Assembly: GCA_955651735.1 (NCBI GenBank)
Contig: CATPAM010000194.1
Location: 1-5,716, forward strand
From: Candidatus Acidiferrales bacterium
GTDB taxonomy: Bacteria > Acidobacteriota > Terriglobia > Acidiferrales > UBA7541
Length of the DNA stretch: 5,716 bases
Reading direction: 5' to 3'
Shown piece after piece: positions 1 to 5,716 of the stretch (within the stretch, counting starts at the first letter, position 1; every line of letters starts with the position of its first letter). The position numbers and the translations under genes were made by a program. A model generated the notes under the pieces. That model ran no database searches. It worked only from the letters and a program-made list of their open reading frames with translations, and was not told the DNA's origin.

Positions 1-1
1 C

Positions 2-349
2 AAGATCGGCGTGAAGAAAGAGGGCTTGGCGGGAATTCCACTGATGGCGTGGTCGGCGCAAGTAAGTTTCGGGTGGATCAATCACAAATATAGCGGGGAG
101 AAGCCGCTAACCTGGAAGCTGGATGCGGTGGCGGGTGTGCCGAAATTGTTTATCGAAGCCGCGGATGATCCGGAGCTGGCGGGAATCACGCAAAAAATGT
201 TCAAGAGCGCGCCGGAACCGAAGGAGCACGTGACCATTCCGCGTGGGAATTTCGTGAATATGGAAGATGCGGACAAGCGGGCGTACGAGAATCGCGTCGT
301 CAGCTATTTTCTACTGCGGCTTCCCGCCACTGGGCGCATGAGCCGGTGA
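2..349 (+). CDS. Probable alpha/beta-hydrolase, C-terminal part (5' end outside window)
   Basis: The reading frame is already open at base 2 and closes with TGA at 347-349, giving about 115 codons. A GTG at 11 could be read as a start, but nothing suggests the protein begins there. The segment looks like the last third of an alpha/beta hydrolase: a strand AGVPKLFIEAADDPEL (about nt 128-178) that would carry the acidic member of the catalytic triad, a helix, a second strand EHVTIPRGN (about nt 224-250), then a terminal helix ending YENRVVSYFL. In most members a catalytic His follows the second strand, in a Gly-x-Gly-His type turn; here that turn reads RGNFVNM, with Phe (codon 251-253) or Asn where His is expected. 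The protein may therefore be inactive, may use another residue, or may not be a hydrolase. Its last 39 bases overlap the opposite-strand glycosyltransferase gene. The substrate cannot be inferred. Confidence 0.6.
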   Translation, partial: KIGVKKEGLAGIPLMAWSAQVSFGWINHKYSGEKPLTWKLDAVAGVPKLFIEAADDPELAGITQKMFKSAPEPKEHVTIPRGNFVNMEDADKRAYENRVVSYFLLRLPATGRMSR

Positions 350-2065
350 CTGCCCGACCTCGCAGACGACCACAGGCGGAAACGCCATGAAGTGAGAGCA
401 CTGCAGACCCATGCTATATAGTTCGCTCAACTGGCGTGGTGTGGTGTAGATCCAACTCCGCTCGGACGTATCCTTTGACCACTCCGGCAGTTCGCGATGA
501 ATGTAGAAAGCCAAGCCATACCGGAACGACCTGTTTAGTCGATATGTCGCAGAGTGCGATGACCAATAATCGACAGGCACGTCATCAGGGGGGCTCGCGG
601 CCCAACGCGCAGAGGTCCCTAGGTCAAGCGCCCATGCGAAGTCGCCGGCCAGCCCAAAGTAAAGCGTCAGGACGACCGATCCGATCGCGGCAACCAGGGC
701 GTGCTTCGCGCGTCTCCTGAAGACCAAACCGAGCGTAGCGATTGCGGCGGCGAAGTCCGCCAGGGCAACCCAAGGCAGAGGCTGAGGAGGGAAGTAATCA
801 ATTGCGACAGGAAGCTTGTCACTTGCCGCAAAAATTCCGAGGCTGAGGCAGATAAGAGTGACGCCGCCGGTCGCGGCCATCCAACGCATTCCGGGCACGA
901 TGTTGCGGACTCGTAGCGAGACTGCCTGCGAGAGGAACAGTCCAAGCGGCAAAACGGCGGGTAAGATGTAGCCTGGCAGTTTAGATCTCGAGATGCTGAA
1001 GAAGAGGAAGGTAGACAGAAGGTAGGAAACAAACAACAAGCCTAAAGACCGACGCCACAGACCCTTTTTCGAGGCTCGCCAAGCGTCCGAGATGGGAGCT
1101 GCCAACATGGCAGTCCACGGAAGCAGTGCTGCTAGTAGGATGGGTACGTAAAACCAGAAGGGTTGGATGTGCTGGAATTCGGGCGTGAGGTAGCGCTTGA
1201 AGTTGTGTTCGATGATGAAGATGTGGAAGAAGTCGGGGTTGCGGCGGGCACAGAGGATGTACCAGGGCAGGGCCGTCACGCAGAATGCTGCGATTGCGCC
1301 TGGATGCAAGACGCCGAGCGCCTCTCGCCAGCGGCTGCTGAAGAGCGCCCAGAAGAAGAGAGCACCGCCGCACAGAATGATGCCGGCAGGTCCCTTTGCC
1401 AGCACCGCAAGTCCAAGGAAAAATCCAAACAGAATCAGCGCGAGCCATCGCCGCCGCTGGACGTCCGGTTCACCTTGTAGGGGCGCAGCACGTTGCACCC
1501 CAGCTCGGCTCGACTCATCTGGAACGAGTCCGACGACCACTGCGGCGCAGACCATGGCTATTGTCAACATGGCGCTGAAGGGCATGTCGGTTGCGGCGGC
1601 GTGGGAAAAGCCGATCATGCCGACGCAGGTGGGATGCAGAAGCAGCAGCCAGCGTGCGGTCTCGGCTCCGTAAATGCGCCACGCGAGCCAGGCCATCGCC
1701 AGCGTGGCGACCAGCGCGGAAATCGCGCTCGGCAGACGGGCCGCGGTTTCGCTCACGCCGAAAACCTTGAAGCAAGTCGCGGCGCACCAATAGTAAAGTG
1801 GCGGCTTCTCGAACCACGGCTTGCCGTATAGGCGCGGCGTGACCCAGTCGCCAGTCTCCGCCATGTCGCGGGCGATCCATGCGTAGCGGGGCTCGTCAGG
1901 GCCGACGAATCCGATGGCTCCCAAGTGGCTGAAATAGCAAACGTACAGCGTCGCGCAAATCAACGCGGCCCAGCTGATGCGCGCCAAAAGTTCGTTCGCG
2001 TTTTTGCGCGGAGCAATGTCAGTGGAGGTGGTCACGGAAAGAATGAGTCTAGCATTGGTGCGCAT
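311..2065 (-). CDS. ArnT/PMT-like membrane glycosyltransferase (GT39 family)
   Basis: This 584-residue multi-pass inner-membrane protein resembles ArnT (aminoarabinose transferase) and related enzymes that move a sugar from a polyprenyl-phosphate donor to lipid A or proteins on the periplasmic side. The first membrane segment is near residues 30-50. It is followed by the family's first periplasmic loop, with GPDEPRYA (Asp57, Glu58, Arg60), GDWVTPRLYGKPWFEKPPLYYW (Glu86, Lys87) and, after the next membrane segments, TDMP (Asp160). These correspond to the acidic and basic residues implicated in catalysis and donor binding in ArnT. Further family blocks are LAKGPAG (222-228), LPWYILCARRNP (266-277), EHNFKRYLTPE (286-296) and SRSKLPGYILP (359-369). 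A short soluble tail follows about residue 485. The frame stays open far upstream, antisense to the acyltransferase gene, so I chose the ATG at 2065-2063 just before the first membrane segment; no clear Shine-Dalgarno is visible. A GTG at 2035-2033 is an alternative. The acceptor substrate is unknown. Confidence 0.88.
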   Translation of the reverse strand: MRTNARLILSVTTSTDIAPRKNANELLARISWAALICATLYVCYFSHLGAIGFVGPDEPRYAWIARDMAETGDWVTPRLYGKPWFEKPPLYYWCAATCFKVFGVSETAARLPSAISALVATLAMAWLAWRIYGAETARWLLLLHPTCVGMIGFSHAAATDMPFSAMLTIAMVCAAVVVGLVPDESSRAGVQRAAPLQGEPDVQRRRWLALILFGFFLGLAVLAKGPAGIILCGGALFFWALFSSRWREALGVLHPGAIAAFCVTALPWYILCARRNPDFFHIFIIEHNFKRYLTPEFQHIQPFWFYVPILLAALLPWTAMLAAPISDAWRASKKGLWRRSLGLLFVSYLLSTFLFFSISRSKLPGYILPAVLPLGLFLSQAVSLRVRNIVPGMRWMAATGGVTLICLSLGIFAASDKLPVAIDYFPPQPLPWVALADFAAAIATLGLVFRRRAKHALVAAIGSVVLTLYFGLAGDFAWALDLGTSARWAASPPDDVPVDYWSSHSATYRLNRSFRYGLAFYIHRELPEWSKDTSERSWIYTTPRQLSELYSMGLQCSHFMAFPPVVVCEVGQSPAHAPSGGKPQ

Positions 2066-2119
2066 GAACGTCAGCGCGTAGGATACTTGGTTTGAAGTGC
2101 CGCGATATGACGGAGGCCA
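2066..2119. other. Divergent intergenic spacer between glycosyltransferase and acyltransferase genes
   Basis: These 54 bases separate the two divergent start codons and should hold at least part of both promoters. By eye I see only weak matches, for example TAGGAT at 2079-2084 on the plus strand, with no good -35 element. I do not call a promoter here. The only clear signal is GGAGG at 2112-2116, three bases before the acyltransferase ATG. Confidence 0.5.
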
Positions 2120-3019
2120 ATGAAGAAGTGGCTTGAATACGCCGCAGTGTGGGCGATTTTGAAAATGCTGGGGGCGTTGCCGCGAGGCGTGGCGCGACGC
2201 TTCGCGGCACTTGGGGCGCGGCTGTTGTATGCCATGCAGCCGAAGTTGCGGCGCACCGCGGAGTTCAATATGCATCTGGCGTTTCCCGAATGGGATGCCG
2301 AGCGGCGAAACACTGCAATCCGCGGCATGGTGCGAAATCTGGGGTGGATGGCCGCGGAGTTCGCACTCTTTCCCAAGTACACGCGCGAAAATGTCGAGGA
2401 CGTTGTAATCCTCGACGGGCACGAGAATTTTCTGAATGGGCAACGCCGCGGCAAAGGCGTGTTGTATCTCACCGGACACATCGGCGCGTGGGAGCTGTCG
2501 TCGTTTGCGCACGCGCTGTATGGCTTTCCGTTGCACTATATGGCGCGGCCGCTGGACAACGCGCGCGTCGACGCGCTGGTCAATCGCTATCGATGCCTGT
2601 CCGGGAACCGGCCCATTTTCAAGAATGAGTCCGCGCGCACACTGCTGAAGATTTTGAAGGAGGCCGGAACGGTCGGGATTCTCGCGGACCAGAACAGCAT
2701 GCCGGAAGAAGGCGTGTTCGTGGATTTCTTCGGTAAGTCCGCGTGCACGACGACGGGAATTGCGCGGGTTGCGCTGCACACCGATGCCGCGGTCGTGCCG
2801 GGATACGCGTATTGGGACGGCGCCATCGGAAAATATCGACTGCGGTTTGAGCCGGCCGCGGAATTGGTTCGTACGGGAGACACCGAGCAGGACGTCTTTG
2901 TGAACACGCAGAAATTTGCGAAGGTGATTGAAGAGATTATTCGCAAACATCCGGAGCAGTGGGTATGGGTGCATGGACGGTGGAAGACGCGGCCGAAAGG
3001 TGAGGCGGAACTTTATTGA
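2120..3019 (+). CDS. lpxL: LpxL/HtrB-family lipid A (lysophospholipid) acyltransferase
   Basis: The 299-residue product has the normal length and order of the bacterial lipid A secondary acyltransferase family, which transfers an acyl chain from acyl-ACP onto a Kdo-lipid A-type acceptor at the cytoplasmic face of the inner membrane. It has a hydrophobic N-terminal anchor (about 5-20) and the catalytic HX4E motif in TGHIGAWE (His120, Glu125). It also has ADQN (189-192), VDFFG (201-205) with a following TTG (211-213), and the C-terminal block [13 protein letters not shown] (280-292). In that last block Gly286 sits where relatives usually have a basic residue. The ATG at 2120 is preceded by a strong GGAGG at 2112-2116, but with a spacing of only 3 bases. 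Adjacency to lpxD, 67 bases downstream on the same strand, supports a lipid A role. The exact enzyme (LpxL, LpxM or another family acyltransferase) cannot be decided from sequence alone, so the symbol is a family-level label. Confidence 0.85.
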   Translation: MKKWLEYAAVWAILKMLGALPRGVARRFAALGARLLYAMQPKLRRTAEFNMHLAFPEWDAERRNTAIRGMVRNLGWMAAEFALFPKYTRENVEDVVILDGHENFLNGQRRGKGVLYLTGHIGAWELSSFAHALYGFPLHYMARPLDNARVDALVNRYRCLSGNRPIFKNESARTLLKILKEAGTVGILADQNSMPEEGVFVDFFGKSACTTTGIARVALHTDAAVVPGYAYWDGAIGKYRLRFEPAAELVRTGDTEQDVFVNTQKFAKVIEEIIRKHPEQWVWVHGRWKTRPKGEAELY

Positions 3020-3029
3020 GCAAGGAAGA

Positions 3030-3069
3030 GAGTTCACCACAGAGGGCGCAGAGCTCGCAGAGAAGAAGA
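3030..3069. repeat. CAGAG-rich dispersed repeat, copy A
   Basis: This AG-rich stretch between the acyltransferase gene and lpxD begins GAGTTCACC and contains GGCGCAGAG and CGCAGAGAAGAA. It aligns without gaps to 4115-4154, with 34 of 40 positions identical by my count. Inside it a CGCAGAG unit recurs roughly every 9 bases. It resembles the short intergenic repeats of the CACAGAG type seen in many copies in some bacterial genomes. It ends a few bases before the lpxD ribosome binding site. The origin and mobility of the element are unknown. Confidence 0.75.
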
Positions 3070-3074
3070 TTCGC

Positions 3075-3080
3075 GGAGAG
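3075..3080 (+). promoter_or_regulatory. Ribosome binding site of lpxD (GGAGAG)
   Basis: GGAGAG ends 6 bases before the ATG at 3087. It decides the lpxD start, because the reading frame is open back to an ATG at 2928 inside the acyltransferase gene, and residues read from that upstream stretch do not resemble LpxD. Confidence 0.7.
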
Positions 3081-3086
3081 TCGACT

Positions 3087-4163
3087 ATGACGAAAACGGC
3101 TGGCGAATTGTCGGCGGCGATCGGAGCCGAGTTAGAGGGTAACAGAGCCTTTGAGGTTCGTGGCATGGCAGCGCCCGAGCGCGCGGGAACGCACGACTTA
3201 ATCTATGTCGAAGCGGCGAAGCATGCCGGGCGCGCGGCAAAATCTGCTGCGGGCTGCGTGATTGCGGGCGAAGGTGTCACGATCGGCGGGAAAACAATTT
3301 TGCGGCACGCGCAGCCCAAGGTGGCTTTTGCGAAAGCCTCGGCGATGCTTGTGGAGCGCGCACCGATTGCCACGGGCATTCACGCGACTGCGATCGTGGC
3401 TCCGCTGGCGCGGGTCGGGAAGAACGTCAGCATCGGGCCGTATGCGGTGATTGGCGAAGATGCGCATATAGGCGACGGCACGCAGATTGGTGCGCATTGC
3501 GTTATCGGCGCGGGAGTCTGGATAGGGGAAGAGTGCCGGATTCATCCACGTGTTACGTTGTATGCCCGTGTGCGCATCGGCCATCGCGTCGAGATTCACG
3601 CCGGCACCGCCATCGGCGCGGATGGTTTCGGCTATGTCTACGGCGACGGGCGCTACTGGAAATTTCCGCAGGTGGGCATCGTGGAGATTGGCGACGACGT
3701 GGAGATCGGCGCCAACGCGACCATCGATCGCGGCTCGCTGGACGACACGCGAATCGCGGAGGGCGTGAAGATCGACAACCTTGTGCACGTGGGACACAAC
3801 GTACAGATTGGTGCGCACACGGTGATTGCTGCGCAAACGGGCATTTCCGGCTCGAGCTCGCTGGGGCATCATGTAGTGGTCGGCGGGCAAGTGGGAATCG
3901 CGGATCATTGTACTTTAGAAGATGGCGCAATCGCCGGAGCGCAGGCTGGCATTCCTACCGGAAAAACAATTCGCGCGGGGCAGACGGTCTGGGGCACACC
4001 TGCCCGCGAGATTGGCAAATTCAAGGAAGCGTATGCTTGGTATGCGCGGCTTCCGGAGCTTGGGGCGCGCATCAAAGAGATAGAGCGCAAAATATCAGCG
4101 AAAGAAAAAATGAAGAGTTCACCCCAAAGAGCGCAGAGAGCGCAGAGAAGAAAAGGAAAATAG
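3087..4163 (+). CDS. lpxD: UDP-3-O-acylglucosamine N-acyltransferase LpxD
   Basis: LpxD uses acyl-ACP to add the N-linked 3-hydroxyacyl chain to UDP-3-O-acylglucosamine, the third step of lipid A synthesis, as a cytoplasmic trimer. The 358-residue product has the N-terminal uridine-binding domain (about 1-98). A left-handed beta-helix of hexapeptide repeats follows (about 99-290: [28 protein letters not shown] and similar), then a C-terminal helix (about 311-340). GADGFGY (177-183) and [15 protein letters not shown] (228-242) are LpxD signatures. His237 matches the catalytic His239 of the E. coli enzyme, and His274 matches His276, with the same 37-residue separation. The start is the ATG after GGAGAG. 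It lies in the same transcription unit as the upstream acyltransferase and ends 6 bases before the next gene. The last 14-16 residues ([15 protein letters not shown], from 344) are encoded by repeat copy B and make a basic tail not expected in the family. The enzyme identification is firm. Confidence 0.95.
   Translation: MTKTAGELSAAIGAELEGNRAFEVRGMAAPERAGTHDLIYVEAAKHAGRAAKSAAGCVIAGEGVTIGGKTILRHAQPKVAFAKASAMLVERAPIATGIHATAIVAPLARVGKNVSIGPYAVIGEDAHIGDGTQIGAHCVIGAGVWIGEECRIHPRVTLYARVRIGHRVEIHAGTAIGADGFGYVYGDGRYWKFPQVGIVEIGDDVEIGANATIDRGSLDDTRIAEGVKIDNLVHVGHNVQIGAHTVIAAQTGISGSSSLGHHVVVGGQVGIADHCTLEDGAIAGAQAGIPTGKTIRAGQTVWGTPAREIGKFKEAYAWYARLPELGARIKEIERKISAKEKMKSSPQRAQRAQRRKGK
4115..4154. repeat. 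CAGAG-rich dispersed repeat, copy B, inside the lpxD 3' end
   Basis: This is the second copy of the element at 3030-3069, in the same orientation. It contains GAGTTCACC followed by two adjoining GCGCAGAGA units (4131-4139 and 4140-4148). It lies within the lpxD frame, where it encodes about residues 343-356, and its AG-rich end runs up to 15 bases before the start codon of the NTPase gene. Six of 40 positions differ from copy A by eye. Confidence 0.75.
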
Positions 4164-4169
4164 AGACGC

Positions 4170-4829
4170 ATGCGGTGGCAGGTCATCGTCGTCGGCGGGC
4201 ACACGCGAAGTATTGGGAAGACGCAATTGGTGTGCGACCTGATCGCTGCGTTCCCCAACGAGAATTGGGTCGCGGGAAAAATCACGCAGTATGGCCACGG
4301 AGTCTGCGCGCAGAATGGCGAGAATTGCGATTGCGCTCCCGACGAGCACGTCTGCGCGATTAGCTGGGAGAAGCGCGCGAGCAAGACCGACAGCGGCCGC
4401 TTTTTGGCCGCAGGCGCGCGGCAGTCTTTCTGGCTAAGGACTAAGCAGGGATTTCTCGCGGAGGGCATGCCGCTGCTGCGCGCAGCGCTGCACGACTTTG
4501 GGGACGCAGATCAGAGTGAGCCGGGGCGCGTAATTCTCGAAAGCAACACGCTGCTGCAATTTCTGAAACCGTCGCTGTACCTGATGGTCCTCGATCCTTC
4601 CAAAGCGGACTTCAAGGACTCCGCGAGACTGCAGATGGATCGCGCCTCCGCCTTCGTCCTACGCCAGCCGTTGCACGCCGCGGACAGCGCAGCTGCGTGG
4701 AACGGTTTGCCGCTGCAGCTTCTGCGGGGTAAACCGCAGTTCCTGCAGCGCGAAGGCCAACCCGTGCCGCGGGGCCTTCTCCACCAGGTTCTAGGCACTA
4801 TTCGTGACGCCGAAGGCGTCTCGTTGTAA
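4170..4829 (+). CDS. P-loop NTPase of unrecognised function, SIMIBI/MobB-like, with a four-cysteine cluster
   Basis: I do not recognise the exact family of this 219-residue protein. After a beta-strand (WQVIVVGG) it has GHTRSIGKT (10-18), a Walker A with five residues between the glycines, like the GTDTEVGKT loop of dethiobiotin synthetase. Together with SKTDSGRFLAAGA (71-83), which recalls the D-S/W-R-x-x-x-A-G-A stretch of MobB-type proteins, this suggests a SIMIBI-class nucleotide-binding fold. VILESNTLLQFLKPSLYLMVLDP (121-143) looks like the following core strands. Cysteines at 46, 53, 55 and 62 form CX6CXCX6C, with His43 and His60 close by, a plausible metal or Fe-S site. No signal peptide or membrane segment is seen, so it should be cytoplasmic. 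The ATG lies 6 bases after the lpxD stop, and the only ribosome-binding-like sequence is the purine-rich AGGA at 4154-4157 next to repeat B. A role in envelope lipid metabolism is suggested only by location. Confidence 0.75.
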   Translation: MRWQVIVVGGHTRSIGKTQLVCDLIAAFPNENWVAGKITQYGHGVCAQNGENCDCAPDEHVCAISWEKRASKTDSGRFLAAGARQSFWLRTKQGFLAEGMPLLRAALHDFGDADQSEPGRVILESNTLLQFLKPSLYLMVLDPSKADFKDSARLQMDRASAFVLRQPLHAADSAAAWNGLPLQLLRGKPQFLQREGQPVPRGLLHQVLGTIRDAEGVSL

Positions 4830-4849
4830 ACACCGCGGCATCTTAGCGG

Positions 4850-4878
4850 TTGACCCCTGCTCGGCGCGCGGCGATAAT
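4850..4878 (+). promoter_or_regulatory. Sigma-70-type promoter for squalene-hopene cyclase
   Basis: TTGACC at 4850-4855 (5 of 6 to the -35 consensus) and GATAAT at 4873-4878 (5 of 6 to the -10 consensus) are separated by exactly 17 bases. It lies 20 bases after the NTPase stop codon and predicts a transcript start near 4885, leaving a leader of about 87 bases before the TTG start. This is the best promoter match I found in the window and suggests shc can be transcribed independently of the lpx genes. Confidence 0.65.
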
Positions 4879-4908
4879 TTAGTAGTACAGACGCTATCCG
4901 CAAAACAG

Positions 4909-4922
4909 TTGGCGCTTGCCAA
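4909..4922. promoter_or_regulatory. Small palindrome in the shc leader (TTGGC-N4-GCCAA)
   Basis: TTGGC at 4909-4913 and GCCAA at 4918-4922 form a perfect 5-bp inverted repeat around GCTT, about 25 bases after the predicted transcript start. It could be half of a repressor site or a small RNA hairpin. A five-base palindrome can also occur by chance in a GC-rich leader, so the assignment is weak. Confidence 0.25.
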
Positions 4923-4959
4923 AAAACGCGCCGGGCGTCTTTTGGGTCGAAATTCCACT

Positions 4960-4965
4960 GGGGGA
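4960..4965 (+). promoter_or_regulatory. Ribosome binding site of shc (GGGGGA before a TTG start)
   Basis: GGGGGA ends 6 bases before TTG at 4972-4974. No ATG or GTG lies in frame near the beginning of the recognisable protein, so this site is what decides the TTG start. An in-frame TTG at 4942 has no comparable upstream signal. Confidence 0.6.
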
Positions 4966-4971
4966 TTTGTC

Positions 4972-5716
4972 TTGGCAACGAGCACGCGCGGGCTGGAAAC
5001 TCCCGTCACCTCCGGAGCTCCAGTCGCTTCAAGAATACAGGAACGCTTAGAACGCCTCGAACAGGCCATCGAGCGCGGCGCGAATCACCTGCTGTCTCTG
5101 CAAGTGGATGCCGGCTACTGGCACGGCGAACTCGAGGCCGACACCACCCTCGAATCCGACTACATTTATTATCTGCACGTCCTGGGCAAAGCCGACCCGG
5201 AGCGCATCGCCAAGCTAGCGAATTATGTCCGCCAACGCCAACTTGCGGATGGCGGATGGAGCATCTATCCTGGCGGGCCGTCGGAACTGAGCGCAACTTG
5301 CAAGGCGTATTTTGCGCTGAAGCTGGCGGGTGACCCGCAAGATTCTCCGCACATGGCGCAGGCCCGCGCGACGGTGCACCGCCTCGGAGGCCTCGAGCAC
5401 ACCAATTCCTACGTTCGCTTTTATCTCGCGCTGGTCGGGGCTGTCGGGTGGGATCTCGTCCCGGCGATTCTGCCGGAGCTGATGCTGCTGCCGAACTGGT
5501 TTTACCTCAACATTTATGAAATGTCGTCGTGGACGCGCGGCATCGTCATTCCCATGGCGATTCTGTCCGCCGTGCGGCCGGATTGGCGCTTGCCGGAACG
5601 CGCGCACGTCGACGAACTCTTCTGCGACATTTCCAATAAGAAAGCCGCATTCGACTGGAGCGATCAGCTTCTCTCCTGGCGCAATTTTTTCCTTGCGTTC
5701 GACCGCGCGCTAAAGC
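4972..5716 (+). CDS. shc: Squalene-hopene cyclase, N-terminal part (3' end outside window)
   Basis: Squalene-hopene cyclase folds squalene into hopene or hopanol, the entry step to hopanoids, as a monotopic inner-membrane enzyme. The window holds 248 codons plus one base, roughly the first third to two fifths of a usual 630-720-residue enzyme. After a polar N-terminus come two QW-type repeats: HLLSLQVDAGYWHGELEAD (39-57, Gln44/Trp50) and RQRQLADGGWSIYPGG (87-102, Gln90/Trp96). These are followed by SATCKAYFALKLAG (107-120), GWDLVPAILPELMLLPNWF (159-177) and NIYEMSSWTRGIVIP (180-194), a succession typical of the family. The catalytic DXDD motif lies beyond the window edge and cannot be checked. 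The frame opens at TTG 4972, after GGGGGA and a 17-base-spaced promoter, so the gene appears to have its own transcription start. Co-directional placement after lpxD links hopanoid and lipid A functions. The long frame was assigned by direct translation because it lacks an early ATG. Confidence 0.93.
   Translation, partial: MATSTRGLETPVTSGAPVASRIQERLERLEQAIERGANHLLSLQVDAGYWHGELEADTTLESDYIYYLHVLGKADPERIAKLANYVRQRQLADGGWSIYPGGPSELSATCKAYFALKLAGDPQDSPHMAQARATVHRLGGLEHTNSYVRFYLALVGAVGWDLVPAILPELMLLPNWFYLNIYEMSSWTRGIVIPMAILSAVRPDWRLPERAHVDELFCDISNKKAAFDWSDQLLSWRNFFLAFDRALK

Noticed and set aside
2035..2086. Weak minus-strand promoter-like boxes (CTGACG and TAGACT, 17-base spacing) near the glycosyltransferase start.
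   Set aside because: Each box matches only 4 of 6 consensus bases and the arrangement would require the GTG start at 2035. This is not better than chance in this spacer.
2928..3086. Upstream extension of lpxD from an ATG at 2928.
   Set aside because: It overlaps the acyltransferase gene, encodes repeat-derived residues and has no LpxD similarity, whereas the ATG at 3087 has a properly spaced GGAGAG.
2066..3166. Minus-strand reading frame of 367 further codons, continuous with the glycosyltransferase frame and antisense to the acyltransferase gene and the lpxD start.
   Set aside because: The translation is Arg/His/Pro-rich with no recognisable domain, and the plus strand here encodes a clear acyltransferase. 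It is a GC-rich shadow frame, so the glycosyltransferase starts at 2065.
3198..3908. Minus-strand open frame of 236 codons opposite lpxD.
   Set aside because: It mirrors the hexapeptide-repeat coding of LpxD and shows no independent start signal or domain.
3497..4363. Plus-strand open frame of 288 codons in another phase across lpxD and the NTPase gene start.
   Set aside because: Its sequence is Arg-rich and low in structure; two well-supported genes occupy the region in other frames.
4832..4850. Inverted repeat ACCGC-N9-GCGGT just after the NTPase stop, considered as a terminator.
   Set aside because: The stem is only 5 bp, the loop is long, there is no T run after it, and it touches the -35 element of the shc promoter. 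I could not support a terminator call.

Overview
This 5.7 kb window is GC-rich bacterial DNA carrying an envelope-lipid gene neighbourhood. The combination of a lipid A-type acyltransferase, LpxD and a squalene-hopene cyclase points to a Gram-negative (diderm) hopanoid-making bacterium. The gene content, the unusual P-loop protein and the CAGAG-rich intergenic repeats suggest an acidobacterium, but this is an inference from general resemblance and not from any database search.

Layout: (1) 2-349 (+) is the 3' end of a probable alpha/beta-hydrolase gene that enters from outside the window. (2) 311-2065 (-) is a complete ArnT/PMT-type glycosyltransferase (GT39), converging on the hydrolase with a 39-bp tail-to-tail overlap. 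(3) 2066-2119 is a short divergent spacer. (4) 2120-4829 (+) is a three-gene co-directional block: an LpxL/HtrB-family acyltransferase, LpxD, and a P-loop NTPase of unrecognised function with a four-cysteine cluster. (5) 4830-4971 is a leader region with a good sigma-70-type promoter, a small palindrome and a ribosome binding site. (6) 4972 to the window end (+) is the N-terminal 248 codons of squalene-hopene cyclase, starting with TTG and running off the edge.

How the genes fit together: LpxD adds an N-linked acyl chain during lipid A assembly, and the LpxL-like enzyme would add a secondary acyl chain. The ArnT-like glycosyltransferase belongs to a family that moves sugars from polyprenyl-phosphate carriers, on lipid A or on proteins. 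Squalene-hopene cyclase makes hopanoids, which stiffen membranes. The NTPase between lpxD and shc is the unknown member.

The most notable non-genic signal is a pair of about 40-bp CAGAG-rich repeats (34 of 40 positions identical by eye). One lies between the acyltransferase gene and lpxD. The other lies inside the last codons of lpxD and directly before the NTPase gene, so the repeat has rewritten the LpxD C-terminus. I saw no tRNA, rRNA, CRISPR array, transposase or convincing factor-independent terminator.
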